64,000 nucleotides of DNA from positions 310,001-374,000 of the forward strand of contig CBDDHB010000003.1 of assembly GCA_965228165.1 (NCBI GenBank), in the 5' to 3' direction. Below the pieces are notes generated by a model. The model was given only the letters and a program-made list of their open reading frames with translations. It was not told where the DNA came from and searched no databases. The number at the start of each line of letters is the position of its first letter. Positions within the stretch are counted from its first letter, which is position 1. This DNA is from Oleispirillum sp965228165. Lineage in GTDB: Bacteria > Pseudomonadota > Alphaproteobacteria > Rhodospirillales > Rhodospirillaceae. Shown one piece after another: positions 1 to 8,442 of the stretch. A program made the translations under genes and the position numbers.

Positions 1-626
1 TGTTCGACGCCGCCGAAGGCACGGCGGAGCATATTCTCAACCTTGCCGAAACGCCGGTTCTGACCGGTCGCCACAACCACCAGAACGCCGCCGCCGCCTA
101 TGCGGCGGCGCGCGCCGTCGGCGTCTCGGTGGCCGACGCGGTGGCGGGATTGCGCACCTATCCCGGCCTCGCCCACCGCCAGGAACGGTTGGGCGAGCTT
201 CGCGGCGTGCTCTACGTCAACGACAGCAAGGCGACCAACGCCGACGCGGCGGAAAAGGCGCTGGTGTCCTACGACACCCTGTTCTGGATCATCGGCGGTC
301 GTCCCAAGGCGGGCGGCATCGAGCCCTTGCGGAAATACTTCCCGCGCATCGTCCGCGCCTATCTGATCGGCGAGGCGGCGGACGCCTTCGCCCGGACCAT
401 CGGCGACGCCGTTCCCCTCGACCGCTGCGGCACGCTTGCCGTCGCCACCGCCAAGGCCGCCGACGACGCCGAGGCCTTCGCCGCCGCCCATCCCGGCAGC
501 CGTCCGGTGGTGATGCTTTCCCCCGCCTGCGCCAGTTGGGACCAGTTCACCGGCTTCGAGCAACGCGGCGACGCCTTCCGCGAACTGGTGCGTCGCCGCG
601 CCACCGAAGCGGGAGGCGAATCATGA
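1..626 (+). CDS. murD: UDP-N-acetylmuramoylalanine-D-glutamate ligase MurD, 3' part
   Basis: Cytoplasmic ligase that adds D-glutamate to UDP-MurNAc-L-Ala during lipid II precursor synthesis. Only the C-terminal ~208 residues are in the window; the reading frame is open to the left edge (first full codon at position 3). The central-domain motif GRHNHQNAAAA is visible, followed by the C-terminal-domain motif DSKATN, a standard Mur-ligase signature, and a GGRPK segment typical of MurD. The gene ends in TGA at 624-626, inside the start codon of ftsW (ATGA overlap), which suggests translational coupling. Its position ahead of ftsW-murG-murC-murB is the usual proteobacterial dcw order. Identity is secure from motifs plus context; nothing can be said about its start. 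Confidence 0.96.
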   Translation, partial: FDAAEGTAEHILNLAETPVLTGRHNHQNAAAAYAAARAVGVSVADAVAGLRTYPGLAHRQERLGELRGVLYVNDSKATNADAAEKALVSYDTLFWIIGGRPKAGGIEPLRKYFPRIVRAYLIGEAADAFARTIGDAVPLDRCGTLAVATAKAADDAEAFAAAHPGSRPVVMLSPACASWDQFTGFEQRGDAFRELVRRRATEAGGES

Positions 627-1738
627 GCCGGGGCTTCACCCGCGCCGACACCAGCGTCCTCGGACGCTGGTGGTGGACGGTGGACCGCTGGACGCTGTCC
701 GCCCTGGCGATCCTGATCACCGTCGGCATGATGCTGACCGTCGCCGCCGCGCCGATGCGCAAAGGGGCGGACGCCCTGCACTTCGTCTGGCGTCAGGGAA
801 TGTTCGTGCCGATCGCGGTGGCGATCATCTTCGCCCTGTCGCTGCAAACCCCGAAGACGGTGCGCCGCGTCGCGGTGCTGGGCTACGCCCTGATGATCGG
901 CCTGATGGCCCTGACCCTGGTGGCGGGGGTGGAGGTCAAGGGCGCGACCCGCTGGATCCGCTTCGCCGGGTTCTCGTTGCAGGCGTCGGAACTGATGAAG
1001 CCCTGCTTCGTCGTGGTCACCGCCTGGATGCTCTCCGCCCACCGCGAGGACCCCACCTTCCCCGGACGCCAGATCTCGGTCGCGCTGCTGGGACTGACCC
1101 TCGGCCTGTTGATCATGCAACCCGATTTCGGGATGAGCGTGGTGGTCGCCGCGATCTGGTGCGGCCAGCTGTTCCTCGCCGGACTGCCGATCGCCTGGAT
1201 CGCCGGGTTGGCGGTTCTGGCGGTCGGCGGCGCGGCGGGGGCCTACGCGACGCTCTACCACGTGCGCAGCCGGGTCGATCGCTTCCTCGATCCCTCGACC
1301 GGCGACACCTATCAGATCACCAAGGCGTTGCAGGCCTTCCAGAACGGCAGCCTGTTCGGTCGCGGCCCCGGCGAGGGCCGGGTCAAGGAGGTCCTGCCCG
1401 ACGCCCACACCGACTTCATCTTCGCGGTGGCGGGCGAGGAATTCGGCATGATCCTGTGCCTGATCCTGATCGCCCTGTTCGCCTTCGTGGTGCTGCGCGG
1501 CTTCGTCCTGGCGATGCGGGACGAAAGCCTGTTCGTGCTGCTGGCGGTGGCCGGGCTGCTGGCGGAATTCGGCTTGCAGGCGTTCATCAACATGGGCTCC
1601 AGCCTGCACCTGATCCCGACCAAGGGGATGACCCTGCCGTTCGTTTCCTACGGCGGGTCGTCGATGATCGGGCTGGCGATCGGCATGGGCGCGGTGCTGG
1701 CGTTGACCCGCAAGCGCGCCGAACGGGGGGACGCATGA
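623..1738 (+). CDS. ftsW: Division-specific lipid II polymerase FtsW
   Basis: SEDS-family integral inner-membrane protein (371 aa) that polymerises septal peptidoglycan with its partner class B PBP. The chosen ATG at 623 overlaps the murD stop by four bases; a longer reading frame starting upstream would overlap murD by about 90 bases and adds no FtsW-like sequence. About ten hydrophobic helices are visible, beginning near residue 27. The C-terminal part carries the SEDS hallmarks: an FIFAVAGEEFG-type segment, a NMG segment, and PFVSYGGSS followed by GMGAVLAL. The charged C-terminus (RKRAERGDA) overlaps murG. Confident assignment from family motifs and the dcw context between murD and murG. 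Confidence 0.97.
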   Translation: MSRGFTRADTSVLGRWWWTVDRWTLSALAILITVGMMLTVAAAPMRKGADALHFVWRQGMFVPIAVAIIFALSLQTPKTVRRVAVLGYALMIGLMALTLVAGVEVKGATRWIRFAGFSLQASELMKPCFVVVTAWMLSAHREDPTFPGRQISVALLGLTLGLLIMQPDFGMSVVVAAIWCGQLFLAGLPIAWIAGLAVLAVGGAAGAYATLYHVRSRVDRFLDPSTGDTYQITKALQAFQNGSLFGRGPGEGRVKEVLPDAHTDFIFAVAGEEFGMILCLILIALFAFVVLRGFVLAMRDESLFVLLAVAGLLAEFGLQAFINMGSSLHLIPTKGMTLPFVSYGGSSMIGLAIGMGAVLALTRKRAERGDA

Positions 1739-2859
1739 TGGCGGCGCGCAATCCGAAACGGGTGATCCTGGCGGCGGGCGGCACCGGCGGCCACGTCTTC
1801 CCGGCGGAGGCCCTGGCCCAGGCGCTTCTCGCGCGGGGGATCGACCTCGCCCTGCTCACCGACCGGCGCGGCCAGGCCTTCGGCGGTGCGCTGGGCAGCC
1901 TGCCCACCCACGCGCTGCGCGCCGGGGGAATCGCCGGGCGTGGCCCGATCTCGCGGCTCAAGGCGGTTCTCGACCTCGGGGTCGGGGTATTGCAGGCGCG
2001 CCGCCTGCTCGCCGACCTTGCCCCCGCCGTGGCGGTGGGCTTCGGCGGCTATGCCTCGATCCCCGGCATGGTGGCGGCGGTCTGGCGCGGAGTGCCGACG
2101 GTGATCCACGAACAGAACGCGGTGCTGGGCCGGGCCAACCGCCTGCTCGCCTCGCGGGTGACGCGGATCGCCACCTCGTTCGCCGAGGTCGCCGCCCTGC
2201 CCAAGGGGGCGCGGGTCGAAATGGTCGGCATGCCGGTGCGCCCGGCGATCGCCGCCCTGGCCGAAATCCCCGCCCCGGAGATGACCGCCGACGGACCGAT
2301 CGAGATTCTGGTGATCGGCGGCTCGCAGGGGGCGACGGTGCTCTCCCAGGTCGTGCCCGCCGCGCTGAAATCCCTGCCCGAGGCGATCAAGGCCCGCCTG
2401 TCGGTCAGCCAGCAATGCCGCCCGGCGGATATCGACGACGTGCGCGCCGCCTATGACGGCAGCGGCATCGCTGTGGACCTGAAAAGCTTTTTCGACGACG
2501 TGCCGGAGCGTCTCTCCCGCGCACATCTGGCGATCGCCCGCGCCGGAGCCTCCACCGTCGCCGAGTTCACCGCCGCCGGACGCGCCGCGATCCTGGTGCC
2601 CTATCCGCACGCCATCGACGATCATCAGACCGCCAACGCGCAAGCCGTCGCCGAACGGGGCGGCGCCTGGATGATGCCGCAGGACGTCTTCACCGCCCCG
2701 GCCCTGGCCGCCCGGCTGGAAGGCCTGTTCGCCCAGCCCCGGGCCCTGGAACGCGCCGCCGCCTGCGCCCGCGCCGCCGGACGCGCCGACGCGGCGGAAA
2801 AACTCGCCGATCTGGTGATCTCCCTGTTGCCCGCCGCCGAACCGGAGTCCGCGTCATGA
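1735..2859 (+). CDS. murG: UDP-GlcNAc:lipid I N-acetylglucosaminyltransferase MurG
   Basis: Peripheral inner-membrane GT-B glycosyltransferase (374 aa) that converts lipid I to lipid II. The N-terminal glycine loop GTGGHVFPA lies at about residues 16-24, and the second glycine-rich loop GGSQGA begins the UDP-GlcNAc domain. The acceptor-domain segments GFGGYAS and HEQNAVLGRANR are typical of MurG, as is RAGASTVAEFTAAGRA near the nucleotide site. ATG at 1735 overlaps the ftsW stop; a second ATG at 1738 is an alternative and differs by one residue. The 3' end overlaps murC by four bases, so translation is probably coupled along the cluster. Confidence 0.97.
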   Translation: MMAARNPKRVILAAGGTGGHVFPAEALAQALLARGIDLALLTDRRGQAFGGALGSLPTHALRAGGIAGRGPISRLKAVLDLGVGVLQARRLLADLAPAVAVGFGGYASIPGMVAAVWRGVPTVIHEQNAVLGRANRLLASRVTRIATSFAEVAALPKGARVEMVGMPVRPAIAALAEIPAPEMTADGPIEILVIGGSQGATVLSQVVPAALKSLPEAIKARLSVSQQCRPADIDDVRAAYDGSGIAVDLKSFFDDVPERLSRAHLAIARAGASTVAEFTAAGRAAILVPYPHAIDDHQTANAQAVAERGGAWMMPQDVFTAPALAARLEGLFAQPRALERAAACARAAGRADAAEKLADLVISLLPAAEPESAS

Positions 2860-4277
2860 GAGCCCTTCCCCTCGACTTCGGCCTCCTTCACTTCGTCGGC
2901 ATCGGCGGCATCGGCATGAGCGGCATCGCCGAGGTTCTGCACACCCTGGGCTATCGCGTCCAGGGCTCGGACCTCGCCGACAACGCCAACGCCCGGCGCC
3001 TGCGCAAAATGGGCATTCCGGTATTCGTCGGCCACGCCGCCGAACACCTGGGCGACGCCCGCGCGGTGGTGATCTCCTCCGCCGTCAAGGCCGACAACCC
3101 CGAGGTCAGGGAAGCCCGCGAGCGCTCCGTCCCGGTGGTCCGCCGCGCCGACATGCTGGCCGAGCTGATGCGCCTGAAGTGGGCGGTGGCGGTGGGCGGC
3201 ACCCACGGCAAGACCACCACCACCAGTCTGATCGCCGCCGTGCTCGACACCGCCGGTCTGGACCCCACCATCATCAACGGCGGCATCATCAACGCGCTTG
3301 GCACCAACGCGCGGGTCGGCGCGGGCGACTGGGCGGTGGTGGAAGCCGACGAAAGCGACGGCACCTTCACCCGTCTGCCCGCCACCGTCGCGGTGGTCAC
3401 CAACATCGACCCCGAGCACCTGGACTTCTATGGCGATTTCGAAACCGCCAAGGCCGCCTTCAAGACCTTCGTCGAGAACGTGCCGTTCTATGGCTTCGCG
3501 GTGCTGTGCGTCGATCATCCCGAGGTGCAAGCGCTGATCTCCAAGGTCTCCGACCGCCGCGTCGTCACCTACGGCTTCTCGCCGCAGGCCGACGTGCGCG
3601 GCGTCAACCTGACCTTCGACACGGCGGGGGCGCATTTCGAGGCGGTGGTCTCGGACCGCCGTTCCGGCGAAACCGCGACACTGAAGGACCTCTTCCTCTC
3701 GATGCCCGGCGAGCACAACGTCCTCAACGCGCTCGCCGCCGTGGCGGTGGGCCACCAGATGAAGATCGCCGACGACCGCATCCGCGCCGCGCTGGCCTCC
3801 TTCAGCGGGGTGAAGCGCCGCTTCACCCGGACCGGCGTTGTCGATGGCGTCACCGTGATCGACGACTACGGCCACCACCCGGTGGAAATCGCGGCGGTCC
3901 TGAAGGCGGCGCGCCAGGTGGCGGGCGAGCGTCAGGTGATCGCGGTGGTGCAGCCGCACCGCTTTACCCGCCTGCACAATCTGTTCGACGATTTCTGCGC
4001 CTGCCTCGCCGCCGCCGACCGGGTGATCGTCGCCGACGTCTACGCGGCGGGCGAAGCGCCGATCGAAGGGGTGAACCGCGACGCCCTGGTCGAGGCGCTG
4101 CGCGCCCGCGGCCACCGCCACGCCGAACCCCTGGAAGGTCCGGACTCCCTGGCGGCGATGATCCGCGACACGGCCCAGCCGGGCGATCTGGTGGTCTGCC
4201 TGGGAGCGGGCAGCATCAGCCAGTGGGCGAACGCCCTGCCCTCCCAGTTGCAAGCCCTGAAGGGAGGCGACGCATGA
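2856..4277 (+). CDS. murC: UDP-N-acetylmuramate-L-alanine ligase MurC
   Basis: First amino-acid-adding ligase of the cytoplasmic peptidoglycan precursor pathway (473 aa, normal length). Visible features in order: N-terminal Rossmann loop GIGGIGMSGIAEVL (about residues 13-26), the ATP-binding P-loop GGTHGKTTTT (about 113-122), the central motif EADESDGTF, GEHNVLNALAA, and the C-terminal DDYGHHPVE motif characteristic of MurC. Start and stop both form ATGA overlaps with murG and murB. Nothing unusual was seen. Confidence 0.97.
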   Translation: MRALPLDFGLLHFVGIGGIGMSGIAEVLHTLGYRVQGSDLADNANARRLRKMGIPVFVGHAAEHLGDARAVVISSAVKADNPEVREARERSVPVVRRADMLAELMRLKWAVAVGGTHGKTTTTSLIAAVLDTAGLDPTIINGGIINALGTNARVGAGDWAVVEADESDGTFTRLPATVAVVTNIDPEHLDFYGDFETAKAAFKTFVENVPFYGFAVLCVDHPEVQALISKVSDRRVVTYGFSPQADVRGVNLTFDTAGAHFEAVVSDRRSGETATLKDLFLSMPGEHNVLNALAAVAVGHQMKIADDRIRAALASFSGVKRRFTRTGVVDGVTVIDDYGHHPVEIAAVLKAARQVAGERQVIAVVQPHRFTRLHNLFDDFCACLAAADRVIVADVYAAGEAPIEGVNRDALVEALRARGHRHAEPLEGPDSLAAMIRDTAQPGDLVVCLGAGSISQWANALPSQLQALKGGDA

Positions 4278-5209
4278 ACGCCGTCCGCCGCCTCGATTCC
4301 GCTTTCGACCGGCTGCCGCCGGTGCGCGGCCGCTTGAGCTTCGACGCCCCCCTGGCACCGATCACCTGGTTCGGCGTCGGCGGCCCGGCGGACGTGCTGT
4401 TCAAACCCGCCGACAGCGCCGACCTGGCGGCCTTCCTGGCGGCCAGGCCCGACGACCTGAAGGTCACCGTCCTGGGCGTCGGCTCCAACCTGCTGATCCG
4501 CGACGGCGGCCTGCGCGGCGTGGTGGTGCGTCTGGGCAAGGCCTTCGCCGAGGTCGTCGTGGACGGAACCGAGGTCCGCTGCGGCGCGGCGGCCCTGGAT
4601 TCCTCGGCTGCGCGTGCGGCGCAGCGCGCCGGTCTGACCGGCCTCGAGTTCCTGTCCGGCATTCCCGGCACGGTGGGCGGCGCGGTGTTCATGAACGCGG
4701 GCGCCTTCGGACGGGAAATTCGGGACGTGCTGGTCAAGGCGACGCTGCTCGACCCGTCGGGCTTCCGCCATGTGCTCTCCGCCCGCGACCTCGGCCTCGC
4801 CTATCGCCATTCCGACATCCCCGAAGACTGGATCGTCGTCGAGGCGACCTTCCGGGCGCAGCCGGGCGATGCGACGGAAATCGCCACGAAAATGACGGAA
4901 ATTCGCCGCAATCGCGAGGCCAGCCAGCCGCAGCGGGTGAAGACCGGCGGCTCCACCTTCGCCAATCCGCCGGGCGGCAAGGCCTGGGAACTGATCGACC
5001 GGGCGGGATGCCGGGGTCTGGTCCTCGGCGGCGCGATGGTCTCGGACAAGCACTGCAATTTCCTGATCAACACGGGCGGCGCCACCGCCCGCGACATCGA
5101 GACCCTGGGCGAGGAAGTCCGCCGCCGCGTCAAGGCGGCGACCGGCGTCGATCTCGTCTGGGAAATCCGCCGCATCGGCGACCCCCTGCCGGAAGGAACC
5201 GCGCCATGA
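4274..5209 (+). CDS. murB: UDP-N-acetylenolpyruvoylglucosamine reductase MurB
   Basis: FAD- and NADPH-dependent reductase (311 aa) that produces UDP-MurNAc. The FAD-binding (VAO-type) domain shows ITWFGVGGPADVLF, LGVGSNLLIRDGG and the phosphate-binding FLSGIPGTVGGAVFMNAGAFG region. The catalytic serine lies in TGGSTFANP, and the following GKAWELIDRAG and SDKHCNFLIN segments fit the MurB C-terminal domain. The ATG at 4274 overlaps the murC TGA; a longer open frame upstream lies inside murC and is not coding. The end overlaps ddl by four bases. Confidence 0.97.
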   Translation: MNAVRRLDSAFDRLPPVRGRLSFDAPLAPITWFGVGGPADVLFKPADSADLAAFLAARPDDLKVTVLGVGSNLLIRDGGLRGVVVRLGKAFAEVVVDGTEVRCGAAALDSSAARAAQRAGLTGLEFLSGIPGTVGGAVFMNAGAFGREIRDVLVKATLLDPSGFRHVLSARDLGLAYRHSDIPEDWIVVEATFRAQPGDATEIATKMTEIRRNREASQPQRVKTGGSTFANPPGGKAWELIDRAGCRGLVLGGAMVSDKHCNFLINTGGATARDIETLGEEVRRRVKAATGVDLVWEIRRIGDPLPEGTAP

Positions 5210-6129
5210 CCGCCAAGCACGTCACCGTCCTGATGGGGGGCTTTTCCGCCGAGCGCGAGGTCAGCCTGACCAGCGGCAAGGCCTGCGCCGAGGCCCTGGT
5301 CCGGGCGGGCTATCGGGTGTCCACCCTGGACGTGCCGCGCGACGTGCGCGCCATCGTCGCGGGCATCCCGGCGGACACCGACGCAGTGTTCAACGCCCTG
5401 CACGGTCGCTTCGGCGAAGACGGCTGCATCCAGGGAATCCTCGACATCATGGGCATCCCCTATACCCATTCCGGACGGCTGGCCTCGGCGCTCGCCATGG
5501 ACAAGCCGATGGCCAAGCGCGCCTTCGCCTCCGCCGGGATTCCGGTGGTGCCGGACCTGCTGGTCGATCGCGAGACCCTGAACGCGGGCGACCCGATGCC
5601 GCGCCCCTATGTGGTCAAGCCGTTCAACGAAGGCTCCAGCGTCGGGGTGCGGATCGTCAGGCACGGCGACAACCTGCAACCCTATTCGGTCGAGGCCTGG
5701 CCCTACGGCGCGAAGGCGATGGTGGAGGAATACGTGCCGGGACGCGAGGTGACGGCGGCGGTGCTGGGCGACCGCGCCCTGGGGGTCACCGAAATCCGCC
5801 CGGCGCAAGGGTTCTACGACTACGCGGCGAAATACACCGAGGGCAAGGCCACCCACATCTGCACCGCGCCGTTGACTCCGGAAATGACCGCCCGAATCTG
5901 CGAGCTGACGGTGCGCGCCCACGCGGCGCTGGGCTGCCGGGGAGCGAGCCGCGCCGACTTCCGCATCGACGACACCGATCCGCGCCGCCCCCGGGTGGTG
6001 ATCCTGGAGGTCAACACCCAGCCCGGCATGACGCCGTTGTCCCTGGTTCCCGAACTCGCCCGCCACGCCGGGATGAGCTTCGAGGAACTGGTCGCCTGGA
6101 TGGTGGAGAACGCGCAATGCGACGGCTGA
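5206..6129 (+). CDS. ddl: D-alanine-D-alanine ligase Ddl
   Basis: ATP-grasp ligase (307 aa) that makes the D-Ala-D-Ala dipeptide for UDP-MurNAc-pentapeptide. The N-terminal VLMGGFSAEREVSLTSG, the ATP-grasp lysine region KPFNEGSSVGV, and the metal-binding C-terminal EVNTQPGMTPLSLVPE are diagnostic. The terminal motif is the variant with Gln-Pro-Gly-Met commonly seen in Alphaproteobacteria. ATG at 5206 overlaps the murB stop. The last 13 bases overlap the start of ftsQ, so ftsQ translation probably depends on ddl translation. Confidence 0.96.
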   Translation: MTAKHVTVLMGGFSAEREVSLTSGKACAEALVRAGYRVSTLDVPRDVRAIVAGIPADTDAVFNALHGRFGEDGCIQGILDIMGIPYTHSGRLASALAMDKPMAKRAFASAGIPVVPDLLVDRETLNAGDPMPRPYVVKPFNEGSSVGVRIVRHGDNLQPYSVEAWPYGAKAMVEEYVPGREVTAAVLGDRALGVTEIRPAQGFYDYAAKYTEGKATHICTAPLTPEMTARICELTVRAHAALGCRGASRADFRIDDTDPRRPRVVILEVNTQPGMTPLSLVPELARHAGMSFEELVAWMVENAQCDG

Positions 6130-7013
6130 TCCCCACCCTGTCCGCCGAAGCGCCGAAGCGCGCGCCCCAGCCCCGGCGCGGCGCCGCGGCGCGGACGCAG
6201 CGCCTGTGGCGGCGGCGACTGGCGGCGGCGGGTCTGGCGGCGGCGGTGTCGGCGGGGCTGGGTCTGGCGATCCTGATCGGCGCGTCGGACAAGCCGATGC
6301 TTCTGGCGCGCGCCGCGAAGGCGCAAGTCCTGGCGCTGACCGCGCGGGCGGGACTGACGGTGTCCGACATCCAGGCGGTGGGCCGCCGCCGCACCGGCGG
6401 CGAGGACCTTCTGGCGGCGCTGGGGGTTTCGGCGACGACGCCGATTCTCGGCCTCGATCTGGTGGACGCCAAGCGCCGCGTCGAATCCCTGCCCTGGGTG
6501 GCGAATGCCGAGATCGAACGCCGCCTGCCGCACACCCTGCGCATCGTCATCACCGAGCGCGAACCGATCGCGATTTCCCAGACCGACGACCGTTCGGTGC
6601 TGATCGACGCCCAGGGCACCGAGATCATCGCGGTGGCGAGCCGCGTCGCCGACCTGCCGATCGTCACCGGGCGCGGCGCGGCGGAAAGCTTCGCCCGGCT
6701 GCGAGCCGAGATCGCTCCCTTCCCCGAGCTTGCGTCGCGGGTCAAGGCGGCGGTGCGGATCGGCGACCGGCGCTGGAACCTGAGGCTCGACTCGGTCGAG
6801 GACGGGATCGAGGTCCGCCTGCCGGAAACCGACGCCGCCGCCGCCTGGGGACGCCTGGCGGAGATGGACCGCAAGCACCGCCTGCTGGCGCGCGACGTGG
6901 CGCTGATCGATTTGCGCCTGCCCGACCGCGTCGTGGTGCGCCTGTCCAACGGCAAGACCCTGCCGCCGCCCAACCTGGGACCGACCCGAAACAAGGGAGG
7001 GCAAAGCGCATGA
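6117..7013 (+). CDS. ftsQ: Cell division protein FtsQ
   Basis: Bitopic inner-membrane divisome protein (298 aa) that bridges early and late division proteins. The sequence shows a basic cytoplasmic N-terminus of about 35 residues, one transmembrane helix (LAAAGLAAAVSAGLGLAILIG, roughly residues 38-58), and a periplasmic POTRA domain containing ILGLDLVDAKRRVESLPWV and an ERRLPHTLRIVITEREP strand typical of FtsQ. The start ATG lies inside the 3' end of ddl (13-base overlap) and the stop overlaps ftsA. FtsQ is poorly conserved in general, so the assignment rests on the POTRA signature plus position. Confidence 0.95.
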   Translation: MRRLIPTLSAEAPKRAPQPRRGAAARTQRLWRRRLAAAGLAAAVSAGLGLAILIGASDKPMLLARAAKAQVLALTARAGLTVSDIQAVGRRRTGGEDLLAALGVSATTPILGLDLVDAKRRVESLPWVANAEIERRLPHTLRIVITEREPIAISQTDDRSVLIDAQGTEIIAVASRVADLPIVTGRGAAESFARLRAEIAPFPELASRVKAAVRIGDRRWNLRLDSVEDGIEVRLPETDAAAAWGRLAEMDRKHRLLARDVALIDLRLPDRVVVRLSNGKTLPPPNLGPTRNKGGQSA

Positions 7014-8311
7014 GCGAGGCCGCCCGCCGCGACGTGATCGCCGCGCTCGACATCGGTTCGACCAAGGTCACCTGCTTCATCGCCCAGGGCGAGGGGGCGG
7101 AGGGGATGCGCGTGCTGGGCATCGGCACCTATCGCTCGAACGGCCTGAAGCACGGCGTGGTGGTCGATATGGACGCCACCGAGGCCGCCGTCGGCAACGC
7201 CGTGGACGCCGCCGAACAGATGGCGGGCAACCGCATCGAGCGGGTGATCCTGGGGATGTCCGGGGCGCAGATCCGGTCGCACCGCCTGAAGGCCGAAGTC
7301 TCGGTCGCCGGGCACGCGATCCAGGCCGCCGACGTCGCCGAGGTGATCGACAGCGCCTCCGCCGCCCTGCGCGCCGCCGAGGAAAAGGCGGGGCTGGATT
7401 CGGTGCCGATCCACCGCATTCCGGTCGGCTTCGCGGTGGACGGCGGCGCCGGAGTGAAGGACCCCACCGGCATGTTCGGCGAAACCCTGTCGGTGGACGT
7501 GCTGCTCGCCACCGCCGCGCCCGGCCCGGTGCGCAACCTGGAAAGCGCGATTTCCCGCTGCCACCTGGGGATCGAATCCCTGGTGGTCTCGGCCTATGCC
7601 TCCGGCCTGTCCTGCCTGGTCGACGACGAACGCGATCTCGGCGTCACGGTGATCGACATGGGCGGCGGCACCACCTCGGTCGCGGTGTTCCTGGAAGGCT
7701 ACGTGGTCCACGTCGGCGTGCTGCCGATCGGCGGCCAGCACGTCACCAACGACATCGCGCGCGGCCTGTCCACCCCGGTCGCCGCCGCCGAGCGCTTGAA
7801 GACCCTGTACGGCCACGCCCTGCACGCCCCCACCGCCGACCGCGAGCTTCTCGACGTGCCCCTGATCGGCGAGGACGAGGACGGTCAGGTCAATCAGGTG
7901 CCGCGTTCGATGCTGACCCAGATCATCCGGCCGCGCCTGGACGAAACCTTCGAACTGGTGCGCGACCATCTGGAAAACGCCGGACTGTTCCACGCCGCCG
8001 GACGCCGCGTGGTGCTGACCGGCGGCGCCAGCCAGATCAACGGCGCGCGCGACGTCGCCACCGAGATCCTGCAACGTCAGGTCCGCCTGGGCCGTCCGCT
8101 CGGCCTGAAGGGGATGGCCGACGCCGCCGCCGGGCCAGGCTTCGCCGCCTGCGCCGGACTGTTGCGCTATGGCATGACCAGCCTGCCGTTCGACCGGGGA
8201 CTCGAACGTTTCCGCAAGCCTTCCGCCGCCGGCGAGGCGGGCGCGCCCCGCGCCCCCCGCGCCGCCGGCCGTCTGGGGAGATTGGGACAATGGTTCAAAC
8301 AGAATTTCTGA
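7010..8311 (+). CDS. ftsA: Cell division protein FtsA
   Basis: Actin-like ATPase (433 aa) that tethers FtsZ to the inner membrane. Phosphate-1 motif ALDIGSTKVTCFI is near the N-terminus, phosphate-2 motif VIDMGGGTTSVAVF in the middle, and the adenosine motif VLTGGASQINGA follows. The extreme C-terminus (RLGRLGQWFKQNF) is a basic-aromatic amphipathic helix, as expected for the membrane-targeting sequence. The ATG at 7010 overlaps the ftsQ TGA. Downstream there are 131 bases before the ftsZ start, the first real gap in the cluster. Confidence 0.97.
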   Translation: MSEAARRDVIAALDIGSTKVTCFIAQGEGAEGMRVLGIGTYRSNGLKHGVVVDMDATEAAVGNAVDAAEQMAGNRIERVILGMSGAQIRSHRLKAEVSVAGHAIQAADVAEVIDSASAALRAAEEKAGLDSVPIHRIPVGFAVDGGAGVKDPTGMFGETLSVDVLLATAAPGPVRNLESAISRCHLGIESLVVSAYASGLSCLVDDERDLGVTVIDMGGGTTSVAVFLEGYVVHVGVLPIGGQHVTNDIARGLSTPVAAAERLKTLYGHALHAPTADRELLDVPLIGEDEDGQVNQVPRSMLTQIIRPRLDETFELVRDHLENAGLFHAAGRRVVLTGGASQINGARDVATEILQRQVRLGRPLGLKGMADAAAGPGFAACAGLLRYGMTSLPFDRGLERFRKPSAAGEAGAPRAPRAAGRLGRLGQWFKQNF

Positions 8312-8389
8312 ATCCGACCGCCGCGCCCGCGACCGACCCCGGCCCCCGGACACCGAACGACTTTCCCGCCGACGGCGCCGCGCCGACGG

Positions 8390-8418
8390 CTGACTTTTCA
8401 CCCGTGAATTTGTATCCT
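8390..8418 (+). promoter_or_regulatory. Candidate sigma-70-type promoter of ftsZ
   Basis: CTGACT (8390-8395) and TATCCT (8413-8418) are separated by 17 bases in the otherwise GC-rich ftsA-ftsZ gap, 25 bases ahead of the ftsZ start. A GCGGAGG ribosome binding site follows at 8431. The boxes deviate from consensus, so this is a sequence-level suggestion only. Confidence 0.35.
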
Positions 8419-8442
8419 TCAGGAATCGAAGCGGAGGCCACC

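Noticed and set aside
359..1609. Long minus-strand open frames opposite mur/fts genes and throughout the window
   Set aside because: They are antisense shadows in GC-rich DNA, dominated by Arg/Gly/His/Pro runs, with no family motifs, and lie fully opposite well-supported genes.
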